A stretch of 64,000 bases of DNA, taken from Maritalea mobilis. GTDB taxonomy: Bacteria; Pseudomonadota; Alphaproteobacteria; Rhizobiales; Devosiaceae. The stretch covers positions 62,001-126,000 of the forward strand of contig NZ_SNYR01000004.1 in the NCBI RefSeq assembly GCF_004363175.1. Reading direction: 5' to 3'. A model generated the notes under the pieces. The model was not told where the DNA came from, did no database searches, and was given only the letters and a program-made list of their open reading frames with translations. The stretch's first letter is position 1, and each line of letters begins with the position of its first letter. Both the position numbers and the translations under genes were made by a program. Positions 1 through 8,932 of this stretch are shown piece by piece.

Positions 1-1
1 A

Positions 2-529
2 CTTATCCGCCTGGCCAATCGCCACCCACGAGTAAACATCTTGCAACCAGGCCCGGGCGTAGGCGGACACTGCATTGCCGTTGACCCGTGGTTCATTGTT
101 TCCTCGTCACCCGATGAGGCGCGGCTTATTCGTACAGCCCGCGAAGTGAATGACTATAAGCCGGAATGGGTTTTGGAAAAGATCCACGCGGAAATTGGCA
201 AGTTCTTGCTTGAACATCCCGAAAAAACGGCGGCCGATGTGACCATTGCTTGCTATGGGATTACATTTAAGCCCGATATTGACGATTTGCGGGAAAGTCC
301 GGCCTTGGAAATCGTACGTAGGCTTTGCGGCAGCTTTTCAGGGCAAATCGTCGTTGTAGAACCAAACATCGCTACTTTACCTGCCTCGCTACAAAATGGG
401 TCTATTGAGTTGAACCAAAACGGTATTGAGAAGGCGGATATGTGTGTACTCCTTGTCTCTCATAAGGAGTTCCACAAAAAACGTAATAAAAATGTGGTTT
501 GGTTAGATTTCTCCTGTACCATAATATAA
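2..529 (+). CDS. wecC: UDP-N-acetyl-D-mannosamine dehydrogenase, C-terminal part (WecC)
   Basis: The reading frame is open from base 2, so the gene begins outside the window and only the last ~175 residues are seen. The family oxidises UDP-ManNAc to UDP-ManNAcA with two NAD+ in the cytoplasm, supplying an acidic sugar for polysaccharide synthesis. The diagnostic stretch GPGVGGHCIAVDP contains the catalytic Cys of nucleotide-sugar 6-dehydrogenases, and the His after GG is typical of WecC rather than of UDP-glucose dehydrogenase. The later GITFKPDIDDLRESP segment opens the UDP-binding C-terminal domain. Assignment to the WecC subgroup is by recalled family sequence and is firm. The gene heads a + strand polysaccharide locus and is followed after 15 bases by a glycosyltransferase. 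Confidence 0.93.
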   Translation, partial: LIRLANRHPRVNILQPGPGVGGHCIAVDPWFIVSSSPDEARLIRTAREVNDYKPEWVLEKIHAEIGKFLLEHPEKTAADVTIACYGITFKPDIDDLRESPALEIVRRLCGSFSGQIVVVEPNIATLPASLQNGSIELNQNGIEKADMCVLLVSHKEFHKKRNKNVVWLDFSCTII

Positions 530-544
530 TGACGAGGAATTTCG

Positions 545-1588
545 ATGAAAGTGTTGGTAATGGCACCGGACCAGCTAATGACAAGAGCTGGTGGTCTCAG
601 AACTCAAGTAGTGCGAACTTGTCAGGAGCTGCGGCATCTAGGACACGAGATCGAGTACTTTGACCCTTGGAAAGAATACAACTTGGAGAAATTCGACGTT
701 TGTCACGTCTTTTCTATGAATCTGCCAAGTTACTTTAAGAGCCAAATTGTGGTTGGGAAGCTCCCCGTCGTGTATTCGTCGGTCATGTGGAGAAATGGTT
801 CGAGGCTTCGAATTAGATTCCTCGTTGAACTCATGATGAAATCGCCGCATCTGGTTCTGAATGACGTAGTCGCTTGTCGTAAAATGTCCCAAACTGCTAC
901 TCTTATTTTGCCAAACACCCATCAGGAAAAAAAGTGGCTTAAGGAAGCGATTGGTGTCGATGTCGAGAAATGTGTAGTTATACCTAACGGAGCTGATAAT
1001 CATTTCTCAGGAATCGAAACTGCAGTTTTGAAAGCCGATGCAAGCTATATACCGGCTAAGGACTTCGTGTTTTGCTGCAGCGTAATCAGCGAGAGAAAAA
1101 ACCTACTAAAACTTGCCAATGTGTGTGTTCAGCTGAAATTACCACTAGTTATAGCTGGGCCATTTGTGGACAAGAGAATACAGAAGCGACTGCAGCAGCT
1201 TAAACGATCTGGCGCCGATATTACATTGATGGGCAGCCTAGACGTAAACTCGCCTCAACTCGGTTATTTGTACCGAAGCTGTCGTGTATTTTGCCTGCCT
1301 TCCTACTACGAAACGCCTGGGATTGCTGCATTAGAGGCCGCATTAAATGGGGCAAATGTGGTTATAACTAAGATCGGCGGCGCAGAGGACTATTTCGGTA
1401 ATGGCGCAAAGTATGTGGATCCGTATTCGGAACTTGATATTAAAAAACAGCTTTCGCGCGCTTGGAATGAACAAGACACACAGAGCCGAAAAGCCGAGTT
1501 AGTAGCGACCATATCGAATTCGTTTAGTTGGGCCTCTGTCGCTGAGCAAACTGCAAATGCGTACAGGCAAGCAATGAGGTTATTTTAA
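545..1588 (+). CDS. GT4-family glycosyltransferase
   Basis: 347 residues, GT-B fold glycosyltransferase. The N-terminal half opens with MKVLVMAPD followed by a Gly-rich loop (AGGLRTQ), as in retaining GT4 enzymes. The C-terminal half has the E-x7-E nucleotide-sugar motif in YYETPGIAALEAAL (around residues 258-271), followed by a conserved GGAEDYF segment. It would add one sugar to the lipid-linked repeat unit on the cytoplasmic face. No signal peptide or membrane segment is seen. The ATG at 545 is preceded by GAGGAAT. Its stop overlaps the next start (TAATG), so the two are translationally coupled. Donor and acceptor cannot be inferred. Base composition is visibly more A+T-rich than genes after 5 kb. 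Confidence 0.85.
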   Translation: MKVLVMAPDQLMTRAGGLRTQVVRTCQELRHLGHEIEYFDPWKEYNLEKFDVCHVFSMNLPSYFKSQIVVGKLPVVYSSVMWRNGSRLRIRFLVELMMKSPHLVLNDVVACRKMSQTATLILPNTHQEKKWLKEAIGVDVEKCVVIPNGADNHFSGIETAVLKADASYIPAKDFVFCCSVISERKNLLKLANVCVQLKLPLVIAGPFVDKRIQKRLQQLKRSGADITLMGSLDVNSPQLGYLYRSCRVFCLPSYYETPGIAALEAALNGANVVITKIGGAEDYFGNGAKYVDPYSELDIKKQLSRAWNEQDTQSRKAELVATISNSFSWASVAEQTANAYRQAMRLF

Positions 1589-2631
1589 TGGATGCAAGAG
1601 AGAAAACTGGCAGGAAAAAGGTAACCATTGTTGGTACAATTCCGCCACCCATCGGCGGTGTTTCTGTTTTTATCTCTCGGCTTCTTCCTAAGTTGCAAGA
1701 AAAATACGATGTCGTTTTATGGGATACAAAAAAAAAGAGCAAAGCAAAGGAAGGTAGACATTCAATTCTGACCCCATTTAACTCTAAACTTCTAACACTA
1801 GCTTGGGTTATCTGGATGGTATTGCGGGTTCGACCGAGGTACTTGCACTTTCATTTCTCAAACGTGATATCATTGGTCTTTCTTGCGTTAATTCTAAAAC
1901 CGACCGGAAGCCGGTTCGCGGTTACATTACACCACGGTCGTTTGGAGCACGGCGTAGTGCAACGATTTTTGGTGAAATCTCTAAGAACAAGGATAGCTTC
2001 GAGAATTGACAGGTTTCATGCGCTCAACGAAGATCAACGTTTGTATTTTCAAGACTCACTTGGTATCCCGCCACATAGAATTTCAGTGTTTAACACTCAT
2101 TTAATGCCTGTGACAATTTCATTTTTGTCGAAAGCGGAGTGTGAGAACGTTAGGTACGTATTGACTTCGGGGGTTGGCGTTCGCGAAAATAGATTCGATC
2201 AACTTATCAGGTATTGGGTCGGAAAAAAACCTGATTTGGATTTATATATCTCATGTTATGGGAACAAAGATCAAGAATATATATCCGAGCTAAAGTCTGC
2301 AGCAAGTCAAAGCAAAAGAATATCATTTCTTCCAGAAATGTCTGAACTAGAATTCAATCGCTATCTGTCGAATAGCGCACTCTACGTACGCCCAGCTGAG
2401 GTCGATTCGTTTGGCATAGTCGCCGCAGATGCGATTTGCTTCGGTGTACCTGTACTAGCGTCAGATGCCTGCAAACGAGCTGATGGCTGTGTAGTCTACA
2501 AGAATAAAGACTACTCACAAATGGCTACACTTCTAGACAGAATGTTAAAAGTTGTTCACACGACTAAATTCTCCCCTTCAGATAACTGGCCAAAAATTGC
2601 AAGGTTTTACGATGAATTTCTGGCTGACTGA
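1588..2631 (+). CDS. GT4-like glycosyltransferase
   Basis: 347 residues. The N-terminus KKVTIVGTIPPPIGGVSVF is the typical first strand plus Gly-rich loop of GT4 enzymes. Near the C-terminus, VRPAEVDSFGIVAADAICFGVPVLASD corresponds to the sugar-nucleotide binding region, with D/E-x-F-G-I-x-x-x-[DE]-A in place of the strict E-x7-E. It likely acts in the cytoplasm on the repeat unit. It starts at the ATG overlapping the stop of the previous glycosyltransferase by one base, and its own end overlaps the start of the flippase gene by 20 bases. Low-G+C codons (AGA, ATA, TTT) are frequent, as in the following two genes. Specificity is unknown. Confidence 0.8.
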   Translation: MDAREKTGRKKVTIVGTIPPPIGGVSVFISRLLPKLQEKYDVVLWDTKKKSKAKEGRHSILTPFNSKLLTLAWVIWMVLRVRPRYLHFHFSNVISLVFLALILKPTGSRFAVTLHHGRLEHGVVQRFLVKSLRTRIASRIDRFHALNEDQRLYFQDSLGIPPHRISVFNTHLMPVTISFLSKAECENVRYVLTSGVGVRENRFDQLIRYWVGKKPDLDLYISCYGNKDQEYISELKSAASQSKRISFLPEMSELEFNRYLSNSALYVRPAEVDSFGIVAADAICFGVPVLASDACKRADGCVVYKNKDYSQMATLLDRMLKVVHTTKFSPSDNWPKIARFYDEFLAD

Positions 2632-3901
2632 GACCAGTAAAATTAGAGGCAAAATATCGGAATTTTTAGCAACTGTCTTGAAACAGAGCACTTTACTATT
2701 GGCCGCGACTCTTTTGTTAAGGTCTGGCCCTGTTTTTATCGGCATTTGCCTCACGTATGTCGCAAATGCAGAAGAAGTCAGTCGAATAACCACAATGTAC
2801 TTGAGTGTTTTCTTTCTTTCAAATGTCGCGGGCGGAGGAATCAATGCAATTGCCACAAAGTACGTCGCCCGCTATTCTACTAATGTATTTTTTTCCGAGG
2901 TGATAAGGCGCACTTTTTTTAGTTTGACTACAATATATACAATATTAGTATTGTTCATTTTTGGGCTATCTATACTATACACTGAGAGCTATGATTATGT
3001 AGAGGAGTGTGTGCTTTTTGCTGCGTCTCTTTCTTCGCTGATGCCACTGAATTTGTTACTTTCTATTTTGATTGGGTATCAAAGAATTGAATTCTATTTC
3101 TTTGTCGGATTGGTTAATTTTGCAGTCTTTTCGACAGGTTCTGTTCTTCTATATTTCACCGGAAATATATTGATAATGCCAACAACTGTGCTAATCGCTT
3201 CCTTGTTGTCGTTGATATGCGCCGTTGTTTTGTTGGCGACAGCTGGTCAAAGCGTGAAAACGAAGACCCTTAAAAACCAACATCAAGTTTGGCGATGCTT
3301 GCTTTGTAAATCCCTTAAAAACCTCCTCTCTAACATATTTGTTGCGCCAACATTCTTTATCATGTCGTTTGTACTTGCAAAAACAGCATTGCCAATGGAA
3401 AGCGCTGCGTTCAATTTGGTGCTTCAATTGCGCAATTTGGTTGCGCTTGTGCCAAACTCAGTGAGTCAGTTTTTCCTGCCAAAACTCTCAAAACGCAGCG
3501 GAAGCGTCGGTTGGGTGCACTACCTAATAATCCAACTGATGGTGGTGGCTACTATGACCCTTGCTTTGTATTTTGGTGCGGAAATCATAGCAGCTATATA
3601 TCGAGATATGACGTCTTTAATGGTTCAGGGCATCAAATTAATGGTCGTCTCATCGGCTATTGCAGCTGCGGCGTCGATTCAAGGTCAATATTTTTTCGTG
3701 CATGCACAGTATAATATCAATATTTCCCTCAATATAATTTGGAGCTTTATATTGATAGTGCTAATAATAACAGATTCAATTCCGACAATGGTAAGCTTCG
3801 TTTCACATCTTATAGTCGCTTATTCTATTCTGTTTGGCATAGGTCTTCTTCTTTTCGCGCTCACACGAAAAGGGGCGCAAAGGAACTCTCATGCTGATTA
3901 A
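2612..3901 (+). CDS. wzx: Wzx-like polysaccharide flippase (MOP/PST superfamily)
   Basis: About 429 residues with roughly twelve hydrophobic segments and short polar loops, the architecture of the polysaccharide transport branch of the MOP exporters. Such proteins move an undecaprenyl-pyrophosphate-linked repeat unit across the inner membrane. A longer TTG-started frame exists from 2552, but the ATG at 2612 is preceded by AAGG at a suitable distance and begins with a normal flippase N-terminus, so it is chosen. The start lies inside the end of the upstream glycosyltransferase gene, and the 3' end overlaps the polymerase gene by 11 bases. Sequence is diverged and A+T-rich, as usual for Wzx. 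The role rests on topology and context rather than on a catalytic motif. Confidence 0.8.
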   Translation: MNFWLTETSKIRGKISEFLATVLKQSTLLLAATLLLRSGPVFIGICLTYVANAEEVSRITTMYLSVFFLSNVAGGGINAIATKYVARYSTNVFFSEVIRRTFFSLTTIYTILVLFIFGLSILYTESYDYVEECVLFAASLSSLMPLNLLLSILIGYQRIEFYFFVGLVNFAVFSTGSVLLYFTGNILIMPTTVLIASLLSLICAVVLLATAGQSVKTKTLKNQHQVWRCLLCKSLKNLLSNIFVAPTFFIMSFVLAKTALPMESAAFNLVLQLRNLVALVPNSVSQFFLPKLSKRSGSVGWVHYLIIQLMVVATMTLALYFGAEIIAAIYRDMTSLMVQGIKLMVVSSAIAAAASIQGQYFFVHAQYNINISLNIIWSFILIVLIITDSIPTMVSFVSHLIVAYSILFGIGLLLFALTRKGAQRNSHAD

Positions 3902-5045
3902 TCGTTTGTTTTTAGGCAAATCCATAGCTTTTGTTCTTGTTATATCATCAATTCTTCCGTCGCTCGTGGACACGCCATTACAGTATTTTGATTTCCTGAT
4001 AGTAAGTTTGATATCGCTGGCTTGTGCCTTGTTGTATGTCAATTCTATTGCAAAAAATCCACTAGTGTTTTTATTTTTTGCATCAATAGCTCTATTGGTT
4101 TTGCATTTGGCTATTTCTATTTCAAATATTGAAGATTTAGCTAAGGATGTGCTTAGATTTGGGACGTTACTTATTATCGTTCTAAACGTACATCACTCTT
4201 ATCCAATAGAGTTAAAGGATCAAATAAAAACTGCTGCGTTTGTAATATGGATATTTAATTTTATCTTTTTTGTTTTGTATAATTCATGTGACATATTTGC
4301 GAGATTCGCGTTTAACATTTATTATAATAATCCAAATTTCGAGGAGTTCTATGGGTATTTTCTAACAAGGTTTGGAGGTACCTTTGGAAATCCAAATGCA
4401 CTTGGCATTTCAACGGTCTTTCTTGCGTCTGTTTTTTTCGGAGAAAAGACCATTGCGGCTAAATTGTCTTTTGCGATGACTTTGGCGGTTCTACTAGCGA
4501 CCCAATCGCGTACAGCTGCTATTGTTTTCGCTATTATGCTTTTTGTATACTATGGAATACGTGATTTTAAACTATACATCACAATTTTCGTAGCTATATC
4601 TTTAATAGCCTCTTTTTTATCATTACTGGGATATGTAGAAATAGACTTCCTTATGGAGAGATATTTTTTCTCAATTAACTTAGCTGGACGGGTCGAATTG
4701 TGGCAATCGGCGCTGCCGGCATTGACGGAAAATTTGACGATATTTCTAATTGGTCGAGGTGCTTTTAAAAGTGAATTTTTGATTTTGGACAATGAATATC
4801 TAGTTTTTTTTATCCAGTTTGGTATCGTTGGCTTTCTGTGTTTTGTCTTTGTACTCATCAGCCTTCTATTAATTGCCTGCAAAAGCTTCTATATGTCAGA
4901 GGGTAAACTACTTCTCGCACAAACGCTTGGATTTTGTGCGGCGTCTCTTGCTGCATCGCCCCTTACGATGCTCAAAACCTCAGTTGTCTTAGTTATTGTT
5001 TTAAGTACGCAGATCTCTTTATTAAAAAGAAGACGAAGATCATGA
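3891..5045 (+). CDS. wzy: Wzy-like O-antigen polymerase / O-antigen ligase family protein
   Basis: 384 residues, almost entirely hydrophobic with about ten to twelve membrane segments. The motif GTFGNPNALG near residues 160-170, followed by TQSRTA and then an Arg-containing periplasmic loop (NLAGRVELWQSAL) and DNEYL, matches the Wzy/WaaL (PF04932) pattern. With WecC, Wzx and glycosyltransferases alongside, polymerase is more likely than ligase. It would polymerise flipped repeat units at the periplasmic face. It overlaps wzx by 11 bases and its stop overlaps the next start as ATGA. Polymerase versus ligase cannot be settled from sequence alone. Confidence 0.75.
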   Translation: MLINRLFLGKSIAFVLVISSILPSLVDTPLQYFDFLIVSLISLACALLYVNSIAKNPLVFLFFASIALLVLHLAISISNIEDLAKDVLRFGTLLIIVLNVHHSYPIELKDQIKTAAFVIWIFNFIFFVLYNSCDIFARFAFNIYYNNPNFEEFYGYFLTRFGGTFGNPNALGISTVFLASVFFGEKTIAAKLSFAMTLAVLLATQSRTAAIVFAIMLFVYYGIRDFKLYITIFVAISLIASFLSLLGYVEIDFLMERYFFSINLAGRVELWQSALPALTENLTIFLIGRGAFKSEFLILDNEYLVFFIQFGIVGFLCFVFVLISLLLIACKSFYMSEGKLLLAQTLGFCAASLAASPLTMLKTSVVLVIVLSTQISLLKRRRRS

Positions 5046-7168
5046 AACAAATCCTCCAAAATCTCTCAACTGGACAATCGGAGTTGGTTGAAGCGCCAGT
5101 GCCGCAGGCGCGGCGTGGGGCTTTGTTGATTGATACTACAATGTCGCTGATTTCAACGGGCACCGAGCGCATGCTGGTTGATTTCGGGAAGGCCGGCCTT
5201 GTTTCAAAAGCGCGGCAACAGCCTGAAAAAGTGCGCCAAGTGCTGGAGAAGGTGAAGACTGATGGTTTGATGACTACGGTGGATGCGGTGCGTTCAAAGT
5301 TGGGTCAGCCATTGCCGTTGGGATATTGTAATGTTGGCGTGGTTTGTGAGAGCGCAGAAGATGGGTTTCGGGTAGGGGACCGCGTCGTCTCTAATGGGCC
5401 ACATGCGGATGTGGTTTGCGTCGGTAAAAACCTTTGTGCGCGTATTCCGGATAATGTGACGGATGAGGCCGCCGCGTTTACAGTTGTCGCCAGCATTGGG
5501 TTGCAGGGTATTCGCCTAGCAGGGCCGACGCTTGGCGAGAGCTTTGTGGTGACTGGTGTGGGCCTGATTGGTCTTCTCACGGTTCAAATGCTCAGAGCAC
5601 AAGGTTGTCGTGTGCTCGCAATTGATTTTGATCAGTCCAAGCTAGACCTCGCAAAGCAGTTTGGTGCGGAAATCTGTAACCCAGGCACTGGGGAAGATCC
5701 AGTTGCCGCAGGCATGTCCTTCAGCCGAGGGCTGGGCGTGGACGGTGTAATCGTTGCAGCGTCCACTAAGAGCAATGACCCAATCACCCAAGCGGCGCGG
5801 ATGTGCAGAAAAAGAGGCCGGATCATTCTTGTCGGAGTGACAGGTCTCGAACTTAATCGCGCAGACTTTTATGAAAAAGAACTCACATTCCAAGTGTCCT
5901 GTTCATATGGTCCAGGCCGATATGATGCTGATTATGAAGAAAAGGGAAATGATTACCCCATCGGATTCGTGCGGTGGACAGAACAGCGCAACTTTGAGGC
6001 CGTTTTGGATTTGATGTCATCGGGTCAAATTGATGTTTCGCCGCTCATTAGCCATCGTGTCCCCTTTGAAGACGCTCCAAAAGCATATGAACTGTTGACC
6101 ACAGACAAAGCTGCCTTGGGCATTTTGCTGACTTACGAACATGACAATGAGGCACGGCATACGAAGTCTGTGCAGCTAACTGATGTCGAGCGCCAAACGC
6201 AGCCAGTCAAAAAAGCAATTGTTGGTTTTGTGGGGGCCGGGAATTATGCATCACGCATGTTGGTTCCGGCATTTAAAAATGCGGGTGCTGAGTTGCATTC
6301 TATCGCATCCGCCGGAGGCACCAGCGCCGTCGTCAACGGTAAGAAAGCCGGGTTTAGGCAGGCAACTTCTGATACGGCCGGGTTGATAGCAAATCCAGAG
6401 ATCAACAGCGTGGCCCTTGTGACTCGTCATAATAGTCATGCCAGTTTAACGGCAAAAGCGCTGCAGGCAGGCAAGCATGTGTTTGTCGAAAAGCCTTTAG
6501 CATTGAGCCATGAAGAGTTGGCAGAAGTCGAGCAAGCTTACCAACAAGGCGAAAGCCATTTGATGGTCGGATTTAACCGTCGATTTGCGCCGCAAGTTCA
6601 AACCATGAAGAAGCTATTGCAAAGTGTGCATGCGCCGAAAAGCTTCGTTATGGTAATGAATGCTGGCCCTATTCCTGCAGATCATTGGACGCAAGATCCC
6701 GAAGTAGGGGGCGGACGGATTATCGGCGAGGCGTGCCATTTTATCGATTTAATGCGGCATTTGGCTGGCTCCCCTATCACGTCAGTTCAGGCGCGACGTA
6801 TGGGCGACAATAATGCCGAACAGGTTGTGGACGATAAGGCAGCAATAATACTGGGTTTTGAGGATGGATCATTTGGCACAATCCATTATCTAGCCAATGG
6901 CGGTGCATCTTTTCCTAAAGAGCGAATTGAAGTGTTCGCTGCCGGTGCAACCCTTCAACTTGATAATTTTTTGAAGCTACGCGGCTTTAACTGGCCTAAC
7001 TTTTCTAAGCAAAACCTTTTGCGACAGGACAAAGGACAGAATGCTTGCGCAAAAACGTTTGTTGATGCTGTTGAGGGACGAGCAGAAGCGCCAATTGCAC
7101 CTGATGAACTTTTTGAAGTTGCGCGTGTGAGTATCGAAGTTGCTCAGCTTTTGAACAATCAATTGTAA
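5042..7168 (+). CDS. Two-domain oxidoreductase: MDR (alcohol-dehydrogenase-like) fused to Gfo/Idh/MocA
   Basis: About 708 residues. Residues 1-365 are a medium-chain dehydrogenase with a nucleotide-binding GVGLIGLL segment and the start of a GroES-like domain (STGTERMLV). Residues 385-700 are a Gfo/Idh/MocA oxidoreductase with VGFVGAGNYA (Rossmann) and the EKPLALS motif. Such bi-domain enzymes recur in exopolysaccharide loci next to heparinase-like genes, as here. They are thought to oxidise or epimerise a sugar nucleotide, but I know of no settled reaction. The ATG at 5042 is chosen over an upstream in-frame start because it overlaps the wzy stop as ATGA. Base composition rises to the window norm from here on, so this marks the edge of the A+T-rich block. 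Confidence 0.85.
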   Translation: MKQILQNLSTGQSELVEAPVPQARRGALLIDTTMSLISTGTERMLVDFGKAGLVSKARQQPEKVRQVLEKVKTDGLMTTVDAVRSKLGQPLPLGYCNVGVVCESAEDGFRVGDRVVSNGPHADVVCVGKNLCARIPDNVTDEAAAFTVVASIGLQGIRLAGPTLGESFVVTGVGLIGLLTVQMLRAQGCRVLAIDFDQSKLDLAKQFGAEICNPGTGEDPVAAGMSFSRGLGVDGVIVAASTKSNDPITQAARMCRKRGRIILVGVTGLELNRADFYEKELTFQVSCSYGPGRYDADYEEKGNDYPIGFVRWTEQRNFEAVLDLMSSGQIDVSPLISHRVPFEDAPKAYELLTTDKAALGILLTYEHDNEARHTKSVQLTDVERQTQPVKKAIVGFVGAGNYASRMLVPAFKNAGAELHSIASAGGTSAVVNGKKAGFRQATSDTAGLIANPEINSVALVTRHNSHASLTAKALQAGKHVFVEKPLALSHEELAEVEQAYQQGESHLMVGFNRRFAPQVQTMKKLLQSVHAPKSFVMVMNAGPIPADHWTQDPEVGGGRIIGEACHFIDLMRHLAGSPITSVQARRMGDNNAEQVVDDKAAIILGFEDGSFGTIHYLANGGASFPKERIEVFAAGATLQLDNFLKLRGFNWPNFSKQNLLRQDKGQNACAKTFVDAVEGRAEAPIAPDELFEVARVSIEVAQLLNNQL

Positions 7169-7248
7169 GGTACGGGCGCGGTGGCATCGCACCTTTATTC
7201 TGCCATAGGTTGCCCGCCATCAAAACTGTTGCCGAGAAAGAACGCCTG

Positions 7249-8910
7249 ATGGTGAGAAAAAAAATCGAGAAGCTCGGCCTCTATTTTCATACACTAAAAT
7301 ATCTGCGCCCGGTGCAGCTTTATAACCGTGTTTACAGAAGGTTTTTTAAGCCAAAAATAGTTGAAATTCCTGCCGAAGAGATGCCTTGCTCCGATGTTAA
7401 GGGAAGTATCAGCAGCTTTATTCCAAGACGGCAAGAATGGTTTGAGGACGGCACCGTTCAGTTTCTTAATATCCAGGATGATTTTCTAGCGCATAGATGG
7501 GGTTCCTATCCACAATCATTATTGTGGCATTACAGCCTTCACTATTTTGCAGAGTTACGCAGAACAACTGATATTGAAATCCAAAATCGGATGATTGCAA
7601 GTTGGGTGCAGGACAAAGCGCCCGGTTCAAAAATTGCCTGGGATCCCTATCCCATTTCGCTCCGCGCCGTAAACTGGATTTATGCTCACCTGAAGCGCTT
7701 AACCTCATCTCAAGCAGGTTTGGAGCCTGCAGCACTTTCTTCTTTGCGTAAGCAGCTTTGTTTTTTGTCTCAAACTGTTGAGTGGCACCTTTTGGGCAAC
7801 CATCTTTTTGAGAACGGAAAATCACTTCTCATCGGTGGCCTGTTCTTCGATGGTAAGAGGGCCGACGAACTCAGAGATCAAGGCGCAAGAATTCTGCTCA
7901 AACAGATCGATGAGCAGATTTTGCAAGATGGTGCACATTTTGAGCTTTCGCCGATGTATCATGCGCTCATTCTGGAAGGTGTTTTGGAAATTGTAGCGAT
8001 TGCAAGGCTTTTTCCCCAGCGGCGGAATCAACTTGTTGGTGATCTGGTGGAGAAAATTGCGAGCATCCTTCCAAAGATGTTTGATTGGCTTGCACATATG
8101 GTACATCCCGACGGGGATTACGCCTTCTTCAATGATGCCGGGTTAGGTATTGCGCCGACTTATCAAGAGTTGGCTGATTTCGCCCAGCGGCTCGGTTTTA
8201 ACATAGAGATTGATCTACAGGCGTCGGGACGGTTGCTGGAAAGTGGCTATTGCCGGATGAAAAAAGGGGATGCGGTTGTAATTGCGGACTTTGCGGAAGT
8301 GGGACCGAGTTACATTCCCGGGCATGCACATGCGGATACATTGTGCTTTGAATTTTCGATTGGACCAAATCGAGTATTCGTAAACTCGGGCACATCAGTA
8401 TATGAAACAGGCGAATTGCGAGCCTTTCAAAGGAGCACCGCGGCACATAATACTGTCGAAGTTCAGGGTGAAAATAGCTCTGAGGTCTGGGGTGGGTTCC
8501 GGGTTGCAAAGCGGGCACGGGTGAAAAACAAAAAGTTTGAGGAACAAGTAAATTCGATCGCTCAAGCAGAACATGATGGCTATTGTCGATTAAAGACGCC
8601 CGTGAAGCATAAGCGAAAGTTTGAATTAAGTGACAACAGCTTGTGCGTTTATGATGAGATAGATAAACCGTTGCAAGCGACAGCACGTTTTTACCTGCAT
8701 CCCGATTGTCGGGTTCAGGAAAATGAAGGTGGAACGGGCTTTAGCATTTATTTCGGCAAAGCGGATCAGAAATTTTTGTCGGAGTTTATGAACGCCGAAG
8801 CTGAACTAAAGAAAACCTATTGGTATCCGGAATTTAGTGTTCAGCAAACGAACTTTTGTATTGAACTTCGACCCACGCATACTAGCTGGTCGGCCAAATT
8901 TAGCTGGTAA
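7249..8910 (+). CDS. Heparinase II/III-family polysaccharide lyase-like protein
   Basis: About 553 residues. The first ~320 residues form the (alpha/alpha) toroid domain of heparinase II/III proteins (WDPYPISLRAVNWI, then GNHLFENGKSLL, a conserved block with His and Asn). The C-terminal beta-sandwich domain carries GHAHADTLCFEF and NSGTSVYETGELRAFQRSTAAHNTV, which hold the His and Tyr residues expected in the lyase site. No signal peptide is visible, so either export is indirect or the enzyme acts inside. A TTG start at 7210 is possible, but the ATG at 7249 follows GAGAAAG and fits better. It pairs with the two-domain oxidoreductase, a combination seen in exopolysaccharide loci. The substrate is probably a uronic-acid-containing glycan (inference). 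Confidence 0.82.
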   Translation: MVRKKIEKLGLYFHTLKYLRPVQLYNRVYRRFFKPKIVEIPAEEMPCSDVKGSISSFIPRRQEWFEDGTVQFLNIQDDFLAHRWGSYPQSLLWHYSLHYFAELRRTTDIEIQNRMIASWVQDKAPGSKIAWDPYPISLRAVNWIYAHLKRLTSSQAGLEPAALSSLRKQLCFLSQTVEWHLLGNHLFENGKSLLIGGLFFDGKRADELRDQGARILLKQIDEQILQDGAHFELSPMYHALILEGVLEIVAIARLFPQRRNQLVGDLVEKIASILPKMFDWLAHMVHPDGDYAFFNDAGLGIAPTYQELADFAQRLGFNIEIDLQASGRLLESGYCRMKKGDAVVIADFAEVGPSYIPGHAHADTLCFEFSIGPNRVFVNSGTSVYETGELRAFQRSTAAHNTVEVQGENSSEVWGGFRVAKRARVKNKKFEEQVNSIAQAEHDGYCRLKTPVKHKRKFELSDNSLCVYDEIDKPLQATARFYLHPDCRVQENEGGTGFSIYFGKADQKFLSEFMNAEAELKKTYWYPEFSVQQTNFCIELRPTHTSWSAKFSW

Positions 8911-8932
8911 GTAAAGACCATAAGATTTTCTG

